64,000 nt of DNA, from assembly GCA_016795365.1 (NCBI GenBank), contig JAEUHN010000022.1, positions 1 to 64,000 on the forward strand, given 5' to 3'. The notes under the pieces are model-generated. The model ran no database searches, was not told where the DNA came from, and saw only the letters and a list, made by a program, of their open reading frames with translations. Origin of the DNA: Verrucomicrobiaceae bacterium. GTDB lineage: Bacteria; Verrucomicrobiota; Verrucomicrobiia; Verrucomicrobiales; Verrucomicrobiaceae. The position numbers and the translations under genes are program-made. Position 1 is the first letter of the stretch, and every line of letters starts with the position of its first letter. This document shows, in pieces, positions 56,271 through 64,000 of this stretch.

Positions 56271-59200
56271 ATGTCTCTTCCCCGCCTCGCTCTCCGCCAT
56301 CCCTGGACCATCCTGGTCATCGTCGTTGCGGTGTTGCTCGGGGCATGGATGGCGACCAAGAAGATGGCGCGCGATGTGTTCCCGCCGCTGGGCATTCCCA
56401 CGATCTATGTGGCGCAACCGTATGGCGGCATGGACGCACTCCAGATGGAGGGCTACCTGACCTACTACTACGAGTATCATTTCCTCTACATCGCGGGCAT
56501 CGAGCACGTGGAGTCGAAGAACATCCAGGGCGCTTCGATCATGAAGCTGCAATTCCATCCCGGCACGGACATGTCGGCAGCGCTGTCGGAGACCATCGCG
56601 TATGTGAACCGCTCGCGCTCGTTCATGCCGCCGGGCACGCCGGGGGCGTTCGTCACGCGCTTCGATGCGGGCAGTGTGCCGGTGGGGAATCTGGTCTTCT
56701 CGACGGAGAATCCGAATCGCACCGTGGGGCAAATGCAGGATGCCGCGCTAAACATGGTGCGGCCGCTCTTTGCCACGCTGCCGGGCGTCTCGGCACCGCC
56801 GCCGTTCGGAGGCAGCGCTCGCACCATTCTCATTAACGTGAAGCCGGACCGCCTGCGCGCTTATGGATTGTCGCCGGACGATGTGGTGAAGGCGATGACC
56901 GAGGCGAACACGATGAGCCCGAGCGGCAATCTCGCCTTGCCGGGTAGCTATCCCATCGTGCCGACGAACGCGGTGGTGAAAAGCATCCAGGACCTCGCCG
57001 CCGTGCCGCTGAAGGTCACGGACCAAGGCGCGGTGTATGTGCGCGATGTCGGCGAGGTGAGCGACGGCAGCGACCTCGTGACCAGCATCGCCATCGTGAA
57101 CGGCAAGCGCACGGTTTACATGCCCGTGACGAAGCGCAGCGATGCCTCGACGCTCAGCGTCGTCGAGCTGGTGAAGGCGAACCTCGGCAAGTTCAAGGCC
57201 GCGTGCCCGGAGGACATCAACGTCACCTTCGAGTTCGACCAAAGCCCGTGGATCATCCGCGCTATTGAAGACCTCGTGAAGGAAGGCATCCTCGGCGCGT
57301 GTCTCACGGGCTTGATGGTGCTGATCTTCCTGCGCGACTTGCGCAGCGTGTTCATCGTCGTGCTGAACATTCCCATCGCGCTCGCGTCGTCGGTGCTCGC
57401 GCTGTGGATCGGTGGTCACTCGATCAACCTCATGACGCTCGGCGGACTCGCGCTCGCGGTCGGCATCCTCGTCGATGAAGCGACCGTGGAGATCGAGAAC
57501 ATCCATCGTCATCTCAAGATGGGCGGCAAGAGTCTTGCGCGCTGTGTGCTCGATGCGTCGGAGGAAACCATCGGCCCGCGCTCGCTCTCGATGCTGTGCA
57601 TTCTCGCGGTGTTCGTGCCCAGCTTCTTCATGACCGGCGCAGCGAAGGCGCTCTTCCTGCCGCTCTCGCTCGCGGTGGGCTTCAGCATGATCGGCAGCTA
57701 TTTGCTTTCATCGACACTCGTGCCGGTGCTCAGCATCTGGTGGCATCGCGAGCCGAAAGCGCACGCCGAATCCAAGCCAGCCAACGAGTCCGCGCTGCGC
57801 TGGCTTTTCCTGCCCTCGATCACCACACGCCACATCCTCGTGCCTGCGTATCTCGGCGGCACCGTGTTCGCCATCACGCTCGTGTTGCCCTTCCTCGGCA
57901 CGGAGATTTTCCCGCAGATCGACGCCGGACAGCTTCAGCTTCGTCTGCGCGCACCGACCGCCACGCGACTCGAAACCACCGAGCAAATCGCCACGCGCAC
58001 GCTCGCGATTATTGGCGAGGAATCGCCCATCGCGACGAGCATGGGCCTGATCGGCGTTCATGCGCCGAACTACCCGGTGAACCTCATCCACCAGTGGAAC
58101 AGCGGTCCTGAGGAAGCCACTCTGCAAGTGCAGCTCAAGCCCGGCTCCAAGTCCATCGCCGAGCTGCGCGAGAAACTTCGCACGCGCCTGAAGGCAGAGC
58201 TTCCCAATGTGCTCTTCTCCTTTGAACCCGCCGACATCGTCAGCCGCGTGATGGCGCTCGGTTCGCCCACGCCGATTGAAGTCGCAGTCAGTGGCAAGGA
58301 CTTCGCCGCCAGCCGCGCGCACGCCACGTTGCTCAAAGACAAGCTAGCCGAGTTGAAGGACCTGCGCGATGTGCAGTTCAGCCAGACACTCGATTATCCG
58401 AGCGTGGACGTGAACATTGATCGCGAGCGCGCGGGCTTGCTCGGCGTGAAGATGAGCGACGCCACGCGCAGCCTCGTTGCTGCCACCGCGAGCAGCCGAT
58501 TCACCGTGCCGAACTACTATGCCGACCCGAAGACCGGCCAGAGCATGAGCCTGCAAGTGCAGGTGCCGCAGACCATGATGAAGGGCCTCGAAGACCTGCG
58601 CAATCTGCCCGTCACCAGCAGCCACGGCAGCACCGTGCCGCTGCGCAACGTCGCGAAAGTCAGCGAGGGCACCACCCTTGGCCAATACGACCGCTACAAC
58701 ATGGCGCGCACCGTCTCGATCACCGCGAACCTGCACGACCAGCCGCTCGGCAGCATCGCGAAGCAGGTGGAAAAAGTCATCGCCGACAACCCCGCGCCCA
58801 CCGGCACCAACGTCGCCCTACGCGGCCAAGTGCCACCGATGAAGGAACTCGTGGACGGCCTGGAAACCGGCCTGCTCATCGCCATCGTGACCATCTTTCT
58901 CCTGCTGGTTGCCAACTTCCAAAGTGTGCGCCTCGCGGTGATCGTGCTCACCACCATTCCTGCCGCGCTGCTCGGCGTCGTGCTCGCGCTCAAGCTCACC
59001 GGCACCACGCTGAACATCCAAAGCTTCATGGGCGCGATCATGTCCGTCGGCGTCGCCGTTGCGAATGCGATCCTTCTCGTCACCTTCGCGCATCGCGCGC
59101 AACTTGGAGGCATGGCGAAACGCGATGCTGCCCTCGAAAGCGCGACCACACGCCTCCGCCCCATCTTGATGACCAGCCTCGCGATGATCGCGGGCATGAT

Positions 59201-59369
59201 CCCCATGGCGTTGGCGAAATCTCAGACGAGTCCGCTCGCCATCGCAACCATCGGTGGCTTGGCACTCGCCACCGTCGCGACGCTGCTCGTGCTACCCGCC
59301 GTGTATGCGCTGCTCGCCTCAAAGCACGCCAAGAACGCTTCACTGGAACCTGACGAAGCAACCGCCTAA
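56271..59369 (+). CDS. RND efflux pump inner-membrane transporter (AcrB/MdtB-like)
   Basis: A 1032-residue HAE-type resistance-nodulation-division pump, using the proton gradient to export drugs or other compounds. The N-terminal helix (HPWTILVIVVAVLLGAW), two periplasmic porter loops and twelve-helix layout are visible. Helix 4 has GILVDEATVEIENIHRH with the proton-relay acidic residues. The second half repeats the pattern with GAIMSVGVAVANAILLVTFAH. Length is close to the usual 1030-1050. It is followed 17 bp later by its adaptor, and TolC overlaps the adaptor. Confidence 0.95.
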   Translation: MSLPRLALRHPWTILVIVVAVLLGAWMATKKMARDVFPPLGIPTIYVAQPYGGMDALQMEGYLTYYYEYHFLYIAGIEHVESKNIQGASIMKLQFHPGTDMSAALSETIAYVNRSRSFMPPGTPGAFVTRFDAGSVPVGNLVFSTENPNRTVGQMQDAALNMVRPLFATLPGVSAPPPFGGSARTILINVKPDRLRAYGLSPDDVVKAMTEANTMSPSGNLALPGSYPIVPTNAVVKSIQDLAAVPLKVTDQGAVYVRDVGEVSDGSDLVTSIAIVNGKRTVYMPVTKRSDASTLSVVELVKANLGKFKAACPEDINVTFEFDQSPWIIRAIEDLVKEGILGACLTGLMVLIFLRDLRSVFIVVLNIPIALASSVLALWIGGHSINLMTLGGLALAVGILVDEATVEIENIHRHLKMGGKSLARCVLDASEETIGPRSLSMLCILAVFVPSFFMTGAAKALFLPLSLAVGFSMIGSYLLSSTLVPVLSIWWHREPKAHAESKPANESALRWLFLPSITTRHILVPAYLGGTVFAITLVLPFLGTEIFPQIDAGQLQLRLRAPTATRLETTEQIATRTLAIIGEESPIATSMGLIGVHAPNYPVNLIHQWNSGPEEATLQVQLKPGSKSIAELREKLRTRLKAELPNVLFSFEPADIVSRVMALGSPTPIEVAVSGKDFAASRAHATLLKDKLAELKDLRDVQFSQTLDYPSVDVNIDRERAGLLGVKMSDATRSLVAATASSRFTVPNYYADPKTGQSMSLQVQVPQTMMKGLEDLRNLPVTSSHGSTVPLRNVAKVSEGTTLGQYDRYNMARTVSITANLHDQPLGSIAKQVEKVIADNPAPTGTNVALRGQVPPMKELVDGLETGLLIAIVTIFLLLVANFQSVRLAVIVLTTIPAALLGVVLALKLTGTTLNIQSFMGAIMSVGVAVANAILLVTFAHRAQLGGMAKRDAALESATTRLRPILMTSLAMIAGMIPMALAKSQTSPLAIATIGGLALATVATLLVLPAVYALLASKHAKNASLEPDEATA

Positions 59370-59386
59370 CCCAGCCTCTTTTCATC

Positions 59387-60418
59387 ATGCGATTCCTCGT
59401 TGTTCTCAGTCTCTTCGCTTCGACCGCTCTCGCGCTTGAGCTTCCTGTCGCCAAACCCACCACAGGCACCATCCATCGTTGGGTCGCGTTGCCATCCACG
59501 CTCGCGCCTTGGCAGCAGGCGACTCTCTACGCGAAGGTCACCGGTTACATCAAGAAGGTCACCGTCGATAAAGGAGACTCGGTCAAAGCTGGCCAAGTGA
59601 TCGCGGAGATTGAGGTGCCGGAGCTTGAGGCGGAGATGGTGAAGTTCGAGGCCGAGTCCTCGGCGTTGAAGCCCGCATTCGAGTTTGCGCAGCAGGAATA
59701 CGACCGGCTTATCAAGGCGCAAAAGTCGTCGCCGGACTTGATCCTGCCGCAGATGCTGGAGAAGGCGAAGGCAGAACTCGACAAGGCGAAGGCGTCGTTT
59801 GATGTCGTGGATGCGAATGCGAAGCGCGCCCGTGTGATGATCGGCTACGCGAAGATCACCGCGCCGTTCGACGGCATCATCTCCGCACGTTTCGTCGATG
59901 CCGGTGCGCTGGTGAACGCGAGCACGAGCAAGGTCGTGGACCTTGTCGATGCTAGCACGATCCGTTTGCAGATTCCCGTCACCGAACTGGAGACCTCGCT
60001 CGTGCAAGTCGGCAAGCCCGTGAAGGCCACCATCGATGCCGTCGGTGCCACGCCGATCGAAGCTACGATCTCGCGCATCAGCTACGCGCTCGATCCCGCC
60101 ACACGCACGATGCTTGCCGAAGCCGATCTCAAGAACGCCGACCTCAAGCTCCGCCCCGGCATGTATGCGATGGCGAAGATCGGCGTGGAGAAGCACGAGA
60201 ACGCGATGCTCATCCCCGTGACCGCGCTCGCGATGGAAAAGACCAACGCCTTCGTCTTCAAACCCGCCGACGGCAAAGCCATCAAGACCGCCATCACCAT
60301 TGGATTCAACGACGGCGCGAACGTCGAAGTGCTCACCGGTCTCGATAAGGACAGCGCCGTGTTCCTGCCGGACAAGGTGGCGCTGACGGACAAACAACCT
60401 GTGACGATCAAGCCATGA
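59387..60418 (+). CDS. RND efflux periplasmic adaptor subunit (membrane fusion protein)
   Basis: A 343-residue exported adaptor linking the pump to TolC. Signal peptide FLVVLSLFASTALAL. The lipoyl-like domain contains TLYAKVTGYIKKVTVDKGD and ITAPFDGIISARFVDAG. A helical hairpin (about 85-150) and beta-barrel (LVDASTIRLQIPVTELE) follow, then a C-terminal membrane-proximal part. No lipobox Cys is seen. Its stop overlaps the TolC start (ATGA). Confidence 0.94.
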   Translation: MRFLVVLSLFASTALALELPVAKPTTGTIHRWVALPSTLAPWQQATLYAKVTGYIKKVTVDKGDSVKAGQVIAEIEVPELEAEMVKFEAESSALKPAFEFAQQEYDRLIKAQKSSPDLILPQMLEKAKAELDKAKASFDVVDANAKRARVMIGYAKITAPFDGIISARFVDAGALVNASTSKVVDLVDASTIRLQIPVTELETSLVQVGKPVKATIDAVGATPIEATISRISYALDPATRTMLAEADLKNADLKLRPGMYAMAKIGVEKHENAMLIPVTALAMEKTNAFVFKPADGKAIKTAITIGFNDGANVEVLTGLDKDSAVFLPDKVALTDKQPVTIKP

Positions 60419-61704
60419 CGAAGCATTTCCTTTCTGTGTTGTCCGTTTGTTCAGTGGTTCTCCACGCCGAGCCCATCGACTTGCCCACAACGCTTCGTCT
60501 CGCAGGCGCTAACGCCATCGACGTGCAGCTCGCGCAGCAGAAGCTGGAAGAGGCACGTGGCAACGAAGAGCAGCGCGTGCTCGCGTTCATCCCGACGCTG
60601 ACCGTGGGCGTCGGCTACAAGAACCATCAGGGCGCAGTGCAGGAGGTGGGTGGCAATGTGATCGATGTCTCGAAGCAGAGCTACAATCTCGGCGGCACGG
60701 CGTCGATGGACCTCAACTTCGGCGATGCGTGGTATAAGCGGCTGGCGGCGAAGCAGCAGGCAGAGGCAGCATCGAAGAGTGTGGAGGCGCAAAGGTTGAG
60801 CACGCAGGCGAAGGCGGCGGCGGCTTACTTTGAACTCGTGCGCGCGCAGGCTTCGGTTGCGGTGGCGGATGAGGCGGTGCGCATCTCGCAGGACTATGGC
60901 AAGCAGGTGGCGAATGCGGTGCAGGCAGGCGTGGCGTTCAAGGGTGATGCCTTGCGTGTGGATGTGCAGACGCGGCGCAACCAGCTCGATCTCGAACGCG
61001 CTCGCGGTGCGGTGAAGCAGGCGAGCGTGCAACTCGCGGCGATCCTTCGCCTTGATCCGTCGGTGGAACTCAAGGCGGCGGATGGCGAGCCTGCGGTGCT
61101 GAAGCTGACGAATGCGACTGCGGATGCGAAGTCACTCACGCAGAAGGCGCTAACGCAGCGTCCTGAGATCGCACAGCAGCTCGCGCAACTCGCGGCGGTT
61201 CGTCACGAACGCGATGCGGCGGTGAAGGGTCCGTGGGTGCCAACGTTCACGGCGCAGGTCTTTGCTGGTGGACTCGATGGCGGTGTGAACACGAGCACGC
61301 GTGGTCTGGGCGACAGCGAGGACTACTTCGTTGGCTTGTCGTGGAAAATTGGTGCGGGTGGTCTCTTCGATAAAGGCCGCACTCGCGTTGCGGAGGCGAA
61401 GGTGAAGCAAGCCGAGCTGGAAGAAGCGAAGATCAAAGAAGCGATCGTGGCTGAAGTCGTCGCCGCGCAGGAGCAGGTCAAAACTTTAGCGAAGGAAGTC
61501 GAAGCCTCACGCGAGGCGGTGAAGGCGGCGGAGCAGAACAACAAGCTGACGCACGAGCGCCAGGAGTTCGCCGTTGGCATCGTTTTGGAGACGGTGCTTG
61601 CCGAGCAAGAGTTGACGAAGGCGCGGCTCGACTACCTGAATGCGGTCACGGCGCACAACGCTGCGCAGTATCTCTTCATGAAGTCTTTGGGAACGCTCCG
61701 TTGA
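60415..61704 (+). CDS. TolC family outer-membrane efflux protein
   Basis: A 429-residue outer-membrane channel with signal peptide (HFLSVLSVCSVVLHAEP). It shows the repeated alpha-barrel pattern of TolC: SYNLGGTASMDLNFGD and YFVGLSWKIGAGGLFDKG strands, with long helices such as LAAKQQAEAASKSVEAQR and EQVKTLAKEVEASREAV. The internal repeat is visible (first half to ~215, second half from ~225). It completes the tripartite pump. Confidence 0.93.
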   Translation: MTKHFLSVLSVCSVVLHAEPIDLPTTLRLAGANAIDVQLAQQKLEEARGNEEQRVLAFIPTLTVGVGYKNHQGAVQEVGGNVIDVSKQSYNLGGTASMDLNFGDAWYKRLAAKQQAEAASKSVEAQRLSTQAKAAAAYFELVRAQASVAVADEAVRISQDYGKQVANAVQAGVAFKGDALRVDVQTRRNQLDLERARGAVKQASVQLAAILRLDPSVELKAADGEPAVLKLTNATADAKSLTQKALTQRPEIAQQLAQLAAVRHERDAAVKGPWVPTFTAQVFAGGLDGGVNTSTRGLGDSEDYFVGLSWKIGAGGLFDKGRTRVAEAKVKQAELEEAKIKEAIVAEVVAAQEQVKTLAKEVEASREAVKAAEQNNKLTHERQEFAVGIVLETVLAEQELTKARLDYLNAVTAHNAAQYLFMKSLGTLR

Positions 61705-61756
61705 ATTGCCTGGCGGCTAACGTGGTGCAGCCTTTGCTTTGGGCCGAGGCATCCGC

Positions 61757-64000
61757 CTAAGGCACGGGGTGGTTGAGCTGCTGGAGCTTTTGACTCCACT
61801 GCCGCAGTTTCTCCTGATGTTGCATCCGTGCCTGTGGGCCTGCTTTTTCAATGATGGCGATCAACTTCTCATAGATCTGTTTTTCTCCCCCAGGATCGAC
61901 TGCATAGGCTTGCGGGTGCTCGCGGAGCAATTCGTCTAAACGGAGGGCGGAGGCGATGGCTTGATCATGCTTTCCCAGCTTGCTCTGCAGACTGGCGAGA
62001 GCCCCGAGGTCGTCCATCCAAACCGCCGGATGCGGTGCATGTTCGCGGCCAATGATTTCACAAGCCTCCCGGTGCGGTAGAGCCTCCACGAGTTTGCCCG
62101 CCTGCTCGAGCATTTCACCCATGGCGCGGTGGCCATGCATCTGCTCGACGGAATCTCCGGTCTTTCGGGCAATGCGAAGAGCTTCATTGATGGAGGCCTG
62201 GCTTTCGTCCACTCGCTTGAGTCGCGCATACACGCGGGACATCTCGATGAGCGGATCGATCAGTCGGTTGCTGTCCTTGCCCCGATGCTCGCGGTCGAGG
62301 GCGATGGATTCTTCGAAGGAATTGATGGAGGCCTCAAGGTTGCCGCGCTCGACTTCGAGCCTTGCACTGGCGACAAGCAGAGTCACGCGAGCAGCTCGTT
62401 TGCTGCGAGAGGTGTCGTTGGGATCGATTTGCTCGAGAGCTTCTCGCAGGGTCTGCGCGGATTCGTCGAGTCGACCGGCCCGTCGTTGAACTTCGGCCAC
62501 AGTGCGCAGGAAGCGGCCGTCTTCGCTGGCCGGGATGTTGCGGCCATTGCGCCGCTTCATGAGTTGATCCACCACAGCCAGGGCTTCGTCGTGACGGCCG
62601 ACGTAGGACAGCTCCGAGGCCATGACCCGGCAGTTGTTGAACCAGTCCGGACCATTGCCGTAACCGCCTTTCTCAAGGAGGTCCGCAGCGGTCTTCAGAA
62701 GCTTTAGCGCGGCACTTCGATCGCCGGTCACATCGATCTCTGCCTTCGCGATCGGAAGCGAGAGGCTTTGGGTGCGATGATCCTCGAAGCCGTAGAGCTT
62801 CTCGAACAGCGCCTGTTGTTTTTTCAGCAGCGGCAGGGCGCGGGCGGAGTCACCCATGGTCACATAGACATTCACAAGACTGCTGCACAGGGCGGCTTGA
62901 ATCTCTGGTTGGTGATCGAAGCGGTCCAGATCACGCGTGCTTTCATCCAGGGCGAGCCTCAGTGCCTCGGGGTTCTTGCCGTCATCCACATGCTTGCCGG
63001 CTTCTGACAGGAGGCGGCTGAGGAAGACGGTGAGATGCCCGGCTTTTTGGTTCTCGGACAAAGCTGTGGCCTCGCTTTGCTCCGCTCTTTGCAGGGCCTC
63101 CTCGGCTACGCTGCGGGCTCGCGACTCGCGATTGAGAAGGACGAGGCTGACCAAGGCGATGACGATTACGCCGCCGATGGCCGTGGAACCGAGGGCGAAC
63201 CCGACCTGATGACGTTGTGCGAGCTTTCGCAGGCGATACCACGCGCTGGGCGGGCCGACGCTGAGGGGCTCCTTGTTGAGGTATCGCCGCAGATCGTCAG
63301 CAAAAGCAGCCACGGTGGGGTAGCGATCGTCGGGCGATTTCTCGAGGGCCTTGAGCACGAGCCAGTCGATTTCATCACTGAGCTGGAGCGCCAGATGGTA
63401 GGTCGATTCATCGAGGTTCCCTGCCTTCAAGACGCGGGTGCTGGGACGGACCGGATCAGTCGCGCACATGCGGCGGAACAGCTCATTGGCCGGGAGTGAC
63501 TCCGCGTCCTGGATCTCGATCGCCGGGCAGCAGGTGAGCATCTCGTAGAGAATGGCTCCGAGCGAATACACGTCGGCTCGGAAGTCCACCTGATCAGTGC
63601 CCAGGGTGGCGTTCTCGGGAGCCATATAGCGCGGTGTGCCCAGCATGATGCCGCGAGCGGTGAAGGCGAGGCTTTCAGCGCTCTGGGCTTCGGCTTGAAG
63701 GATCTTTGCGATGCCGAAGTCGATCACCGTGGGCACGGGCAGGCCGTGGGATTCGGTGACGAGGATGTTGGAGGGTTTGAGGTCGCGATGGAGCACGCCT
63801 TTGACGTGCGCATACTGAATGGCCTCGCAGACGTCGAGCATCAACTCGAGGCACTGATGCAGCCCCAGGCGGTGATCGCGGACATACTGCGTGATGGGCA
63901 CTCCATGGACCAGCTCCATGGCAAAGTAGGGCCGGTGATCCTTTGTCGCGCCTGCGTCCAGCACACTGGCAATGAAGCGATGAGACATCAAGGCGAGTGC
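61757..64000 (-). CDS. Serine/threonine protein kinase with TPR-like tail (5' partial)
   Basis: The frame runs past the window end, so the N-lobe with the Gly loop and ATP-binding Lys is missing. Within the window the first residues (ALALMSHRFIASVLDAG) are the kinase N/C-lobe junction. HRDLKPSN and IDFGIAKILQ (DFG), GTPRYMAPEN and the rest of the C-lobe follow, showing an active PknB-type kinase. After the kinase comes a transmembrane helix (GSTAIGGVIVIALVSLVLL). An extracytoplasmic tail of about 450 residues holds TPR-like helical repeats (for example AGRLDESAQTLREALEQ, GKLVEALPHREACEI). This is the Planctomycetes/Verrucomicrobia kinase-TPR layout. The target is unknown. Confidence 0.9.
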   Translation of the reverse strand, partial: ALALMSHRFIASVLDAGATKDHRPYFAMELVHGVPITQYVRDHRLGLHQCLELMLDVCEAIQYAHVKGVLHRDLKPSNILVTESHGLPVPTVIDFGIAKILQAEAQSAESLAFTARGIMLGTPRYMAPENATLGTDQVDFRADVYSLGAILYEMLTCCPAIEIQDAESLPANELFRRMCATDPVRPSTRVLKAGNLDESTYHLALQLSDEIDWLVLKALEKSPDDRYPTVAAFADDLRRYLNKEPLSVGPPSAWYRLRKLAQRHQVGFALGSTAIGGVIVIALVSLVLLNRESRARSVAEEALQRAEQSEATALSENQKAGHLTVFLSRLLSEAGKHVDDGKNPEALRLALDESTRDLDRFDHQPEIQAALCSSLVNVYVTMGDSARALPLLKKQQALFEKLYGFEDHRTQSLSLPIAKAEIDVTGDRSAALKLLKTAADLLEKGGYGNGPDWFNNCRVMASELSYVGRHDEALAVVDQLMKRRNGRNIPASEDGRFLRTVAEVQRRAGRLDESAQTLREALEQIDPNDTSRSKRAARVTLLVASARLEVERGNLEASINSFEESIALDREHRGKDSNRLIDPLIEMSRVYARLKRVDESQASINEALRIARKTGDSVEQMHGHRAMGEMLEQAGKLVEALPHREACEIIGREHAPHPAVWMDDLGALASLQSKLGKHDQAIASALRLDELLREHPQAYAVDPGGEKQIYEKLIAIIEKAGPQARMQHQEKLRQWSQKLQQLNHPVP

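Overview
The window (about 60-65% G+C) looks like chromosomal DNA of a free-living heterotrophic bacterium of the Verrucomicrobia, probably Verrucomicrobiales (Prosthecobacter/Verrucomicrobium-like). This is inferred from protein families, not from a 16S gene. The lineage-typical families are a membrane-bound dehydrogenase with c-type heme site, HEAT repeats and a DUF6807 tail; a Tat-exported DUF1501 protein; a secreted sulfatase; a GloVer-repeat surface protein; a GYF/DUF4190 protein; and Hanks-type kinases. Many starts lack a clear Shine-Dalgarno sequence. I see no transposase, phage gene, rRNA or CRISPR array.

Layout. 1-5.3 kb: the 5'-truncated dehydrogenase fusion facing a DUF1501 protein and a DUF2752 membrane protein. 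5.4-7.3 kb: aguB-aguA, converting agmatine to putrescine, ending in a strong terminator. 7.4-8.6 kb: a GH114-like secreted protein, then rpmB with its own promoter and terminator. 8.8-16.9 kb: a bacterial alpha-2-macroglobulin with thioester motif, overlapping pbpC. 16.9-20.2 kb: thrS, which lacks the TGS domain and carries an extra catalytic-domain insertion, followed by a low-G+C STAS/GHKL-ATPase/DUF4325 gene that looks acquired. 20.2-23.2 kb: a lactate permease between two PIN-domain toxin-antitoxin modules. 23.4-27.6 kb: a plus-strand catabolic cluster (Gfo/Idh/MocA oxidoreductase, cupin, small HNH-like remnant, MlrC-type M81 protein, RidA). 27.6-31.7 kb: transketolase and a GT39-like membrane glycosyltransferase.

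31.9-36.6 kb: a 1566-residue GloVer-repeat exported protein. 36.6-38.7 kb: a tight three-gene operon (EboD-like sugar-phosphate cyclase, DUF6941-like protein, tandem ACT protein). 39-45 kb: single genes (GYF/DUF4190, esterase, TMEM175 channel, DUF3592, LRR-kinase, DUF2490). 45-48.1 kb: a minus-strand series with a rhodanese-like protein lacking its catalytic Cys, an IscU/SufU scaffold, SufT and a plant-type phosphofructokinase. Long inverted repeats lie directly before two of these start codons. 48.2-54.6 kb: pssA, a GT81-like glycosyltransferase, tRNA-Gln(CUG), a membrane-anchored coiled-coil protein, a core-deleted MalQ-like protein, a sulfatase and a small membrane protein. 54.7-55.7 kb: mdh. 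55.9-61.7 kb: a PadR regulator and a complete RND efflux operon (pump, adaptor, TolC). 61.8-64 kb: a Ser/Thr kinase with TPR-like tail, cut by the window end.

Functions that connect: polyamine synthesis (agu genes), envelope defence and peptidoglycan repair (A2M plus PBP1C), Fe-S cluster assembly (rhodanese-like/IscU/SufT), central carbon metabolism (tkt, pfk, mdh, lactate uptake), polysaccharide degradation (sulfatase, GH114, dehydrogenase) and drug efflux. No complete novel system is proven. The best candidates are the thrS-linked STAS/ATPase switch, the EboD-like/DUF6941/ACT operon, the MalQ-derived pseudoenzyme and the odd ThrRS.
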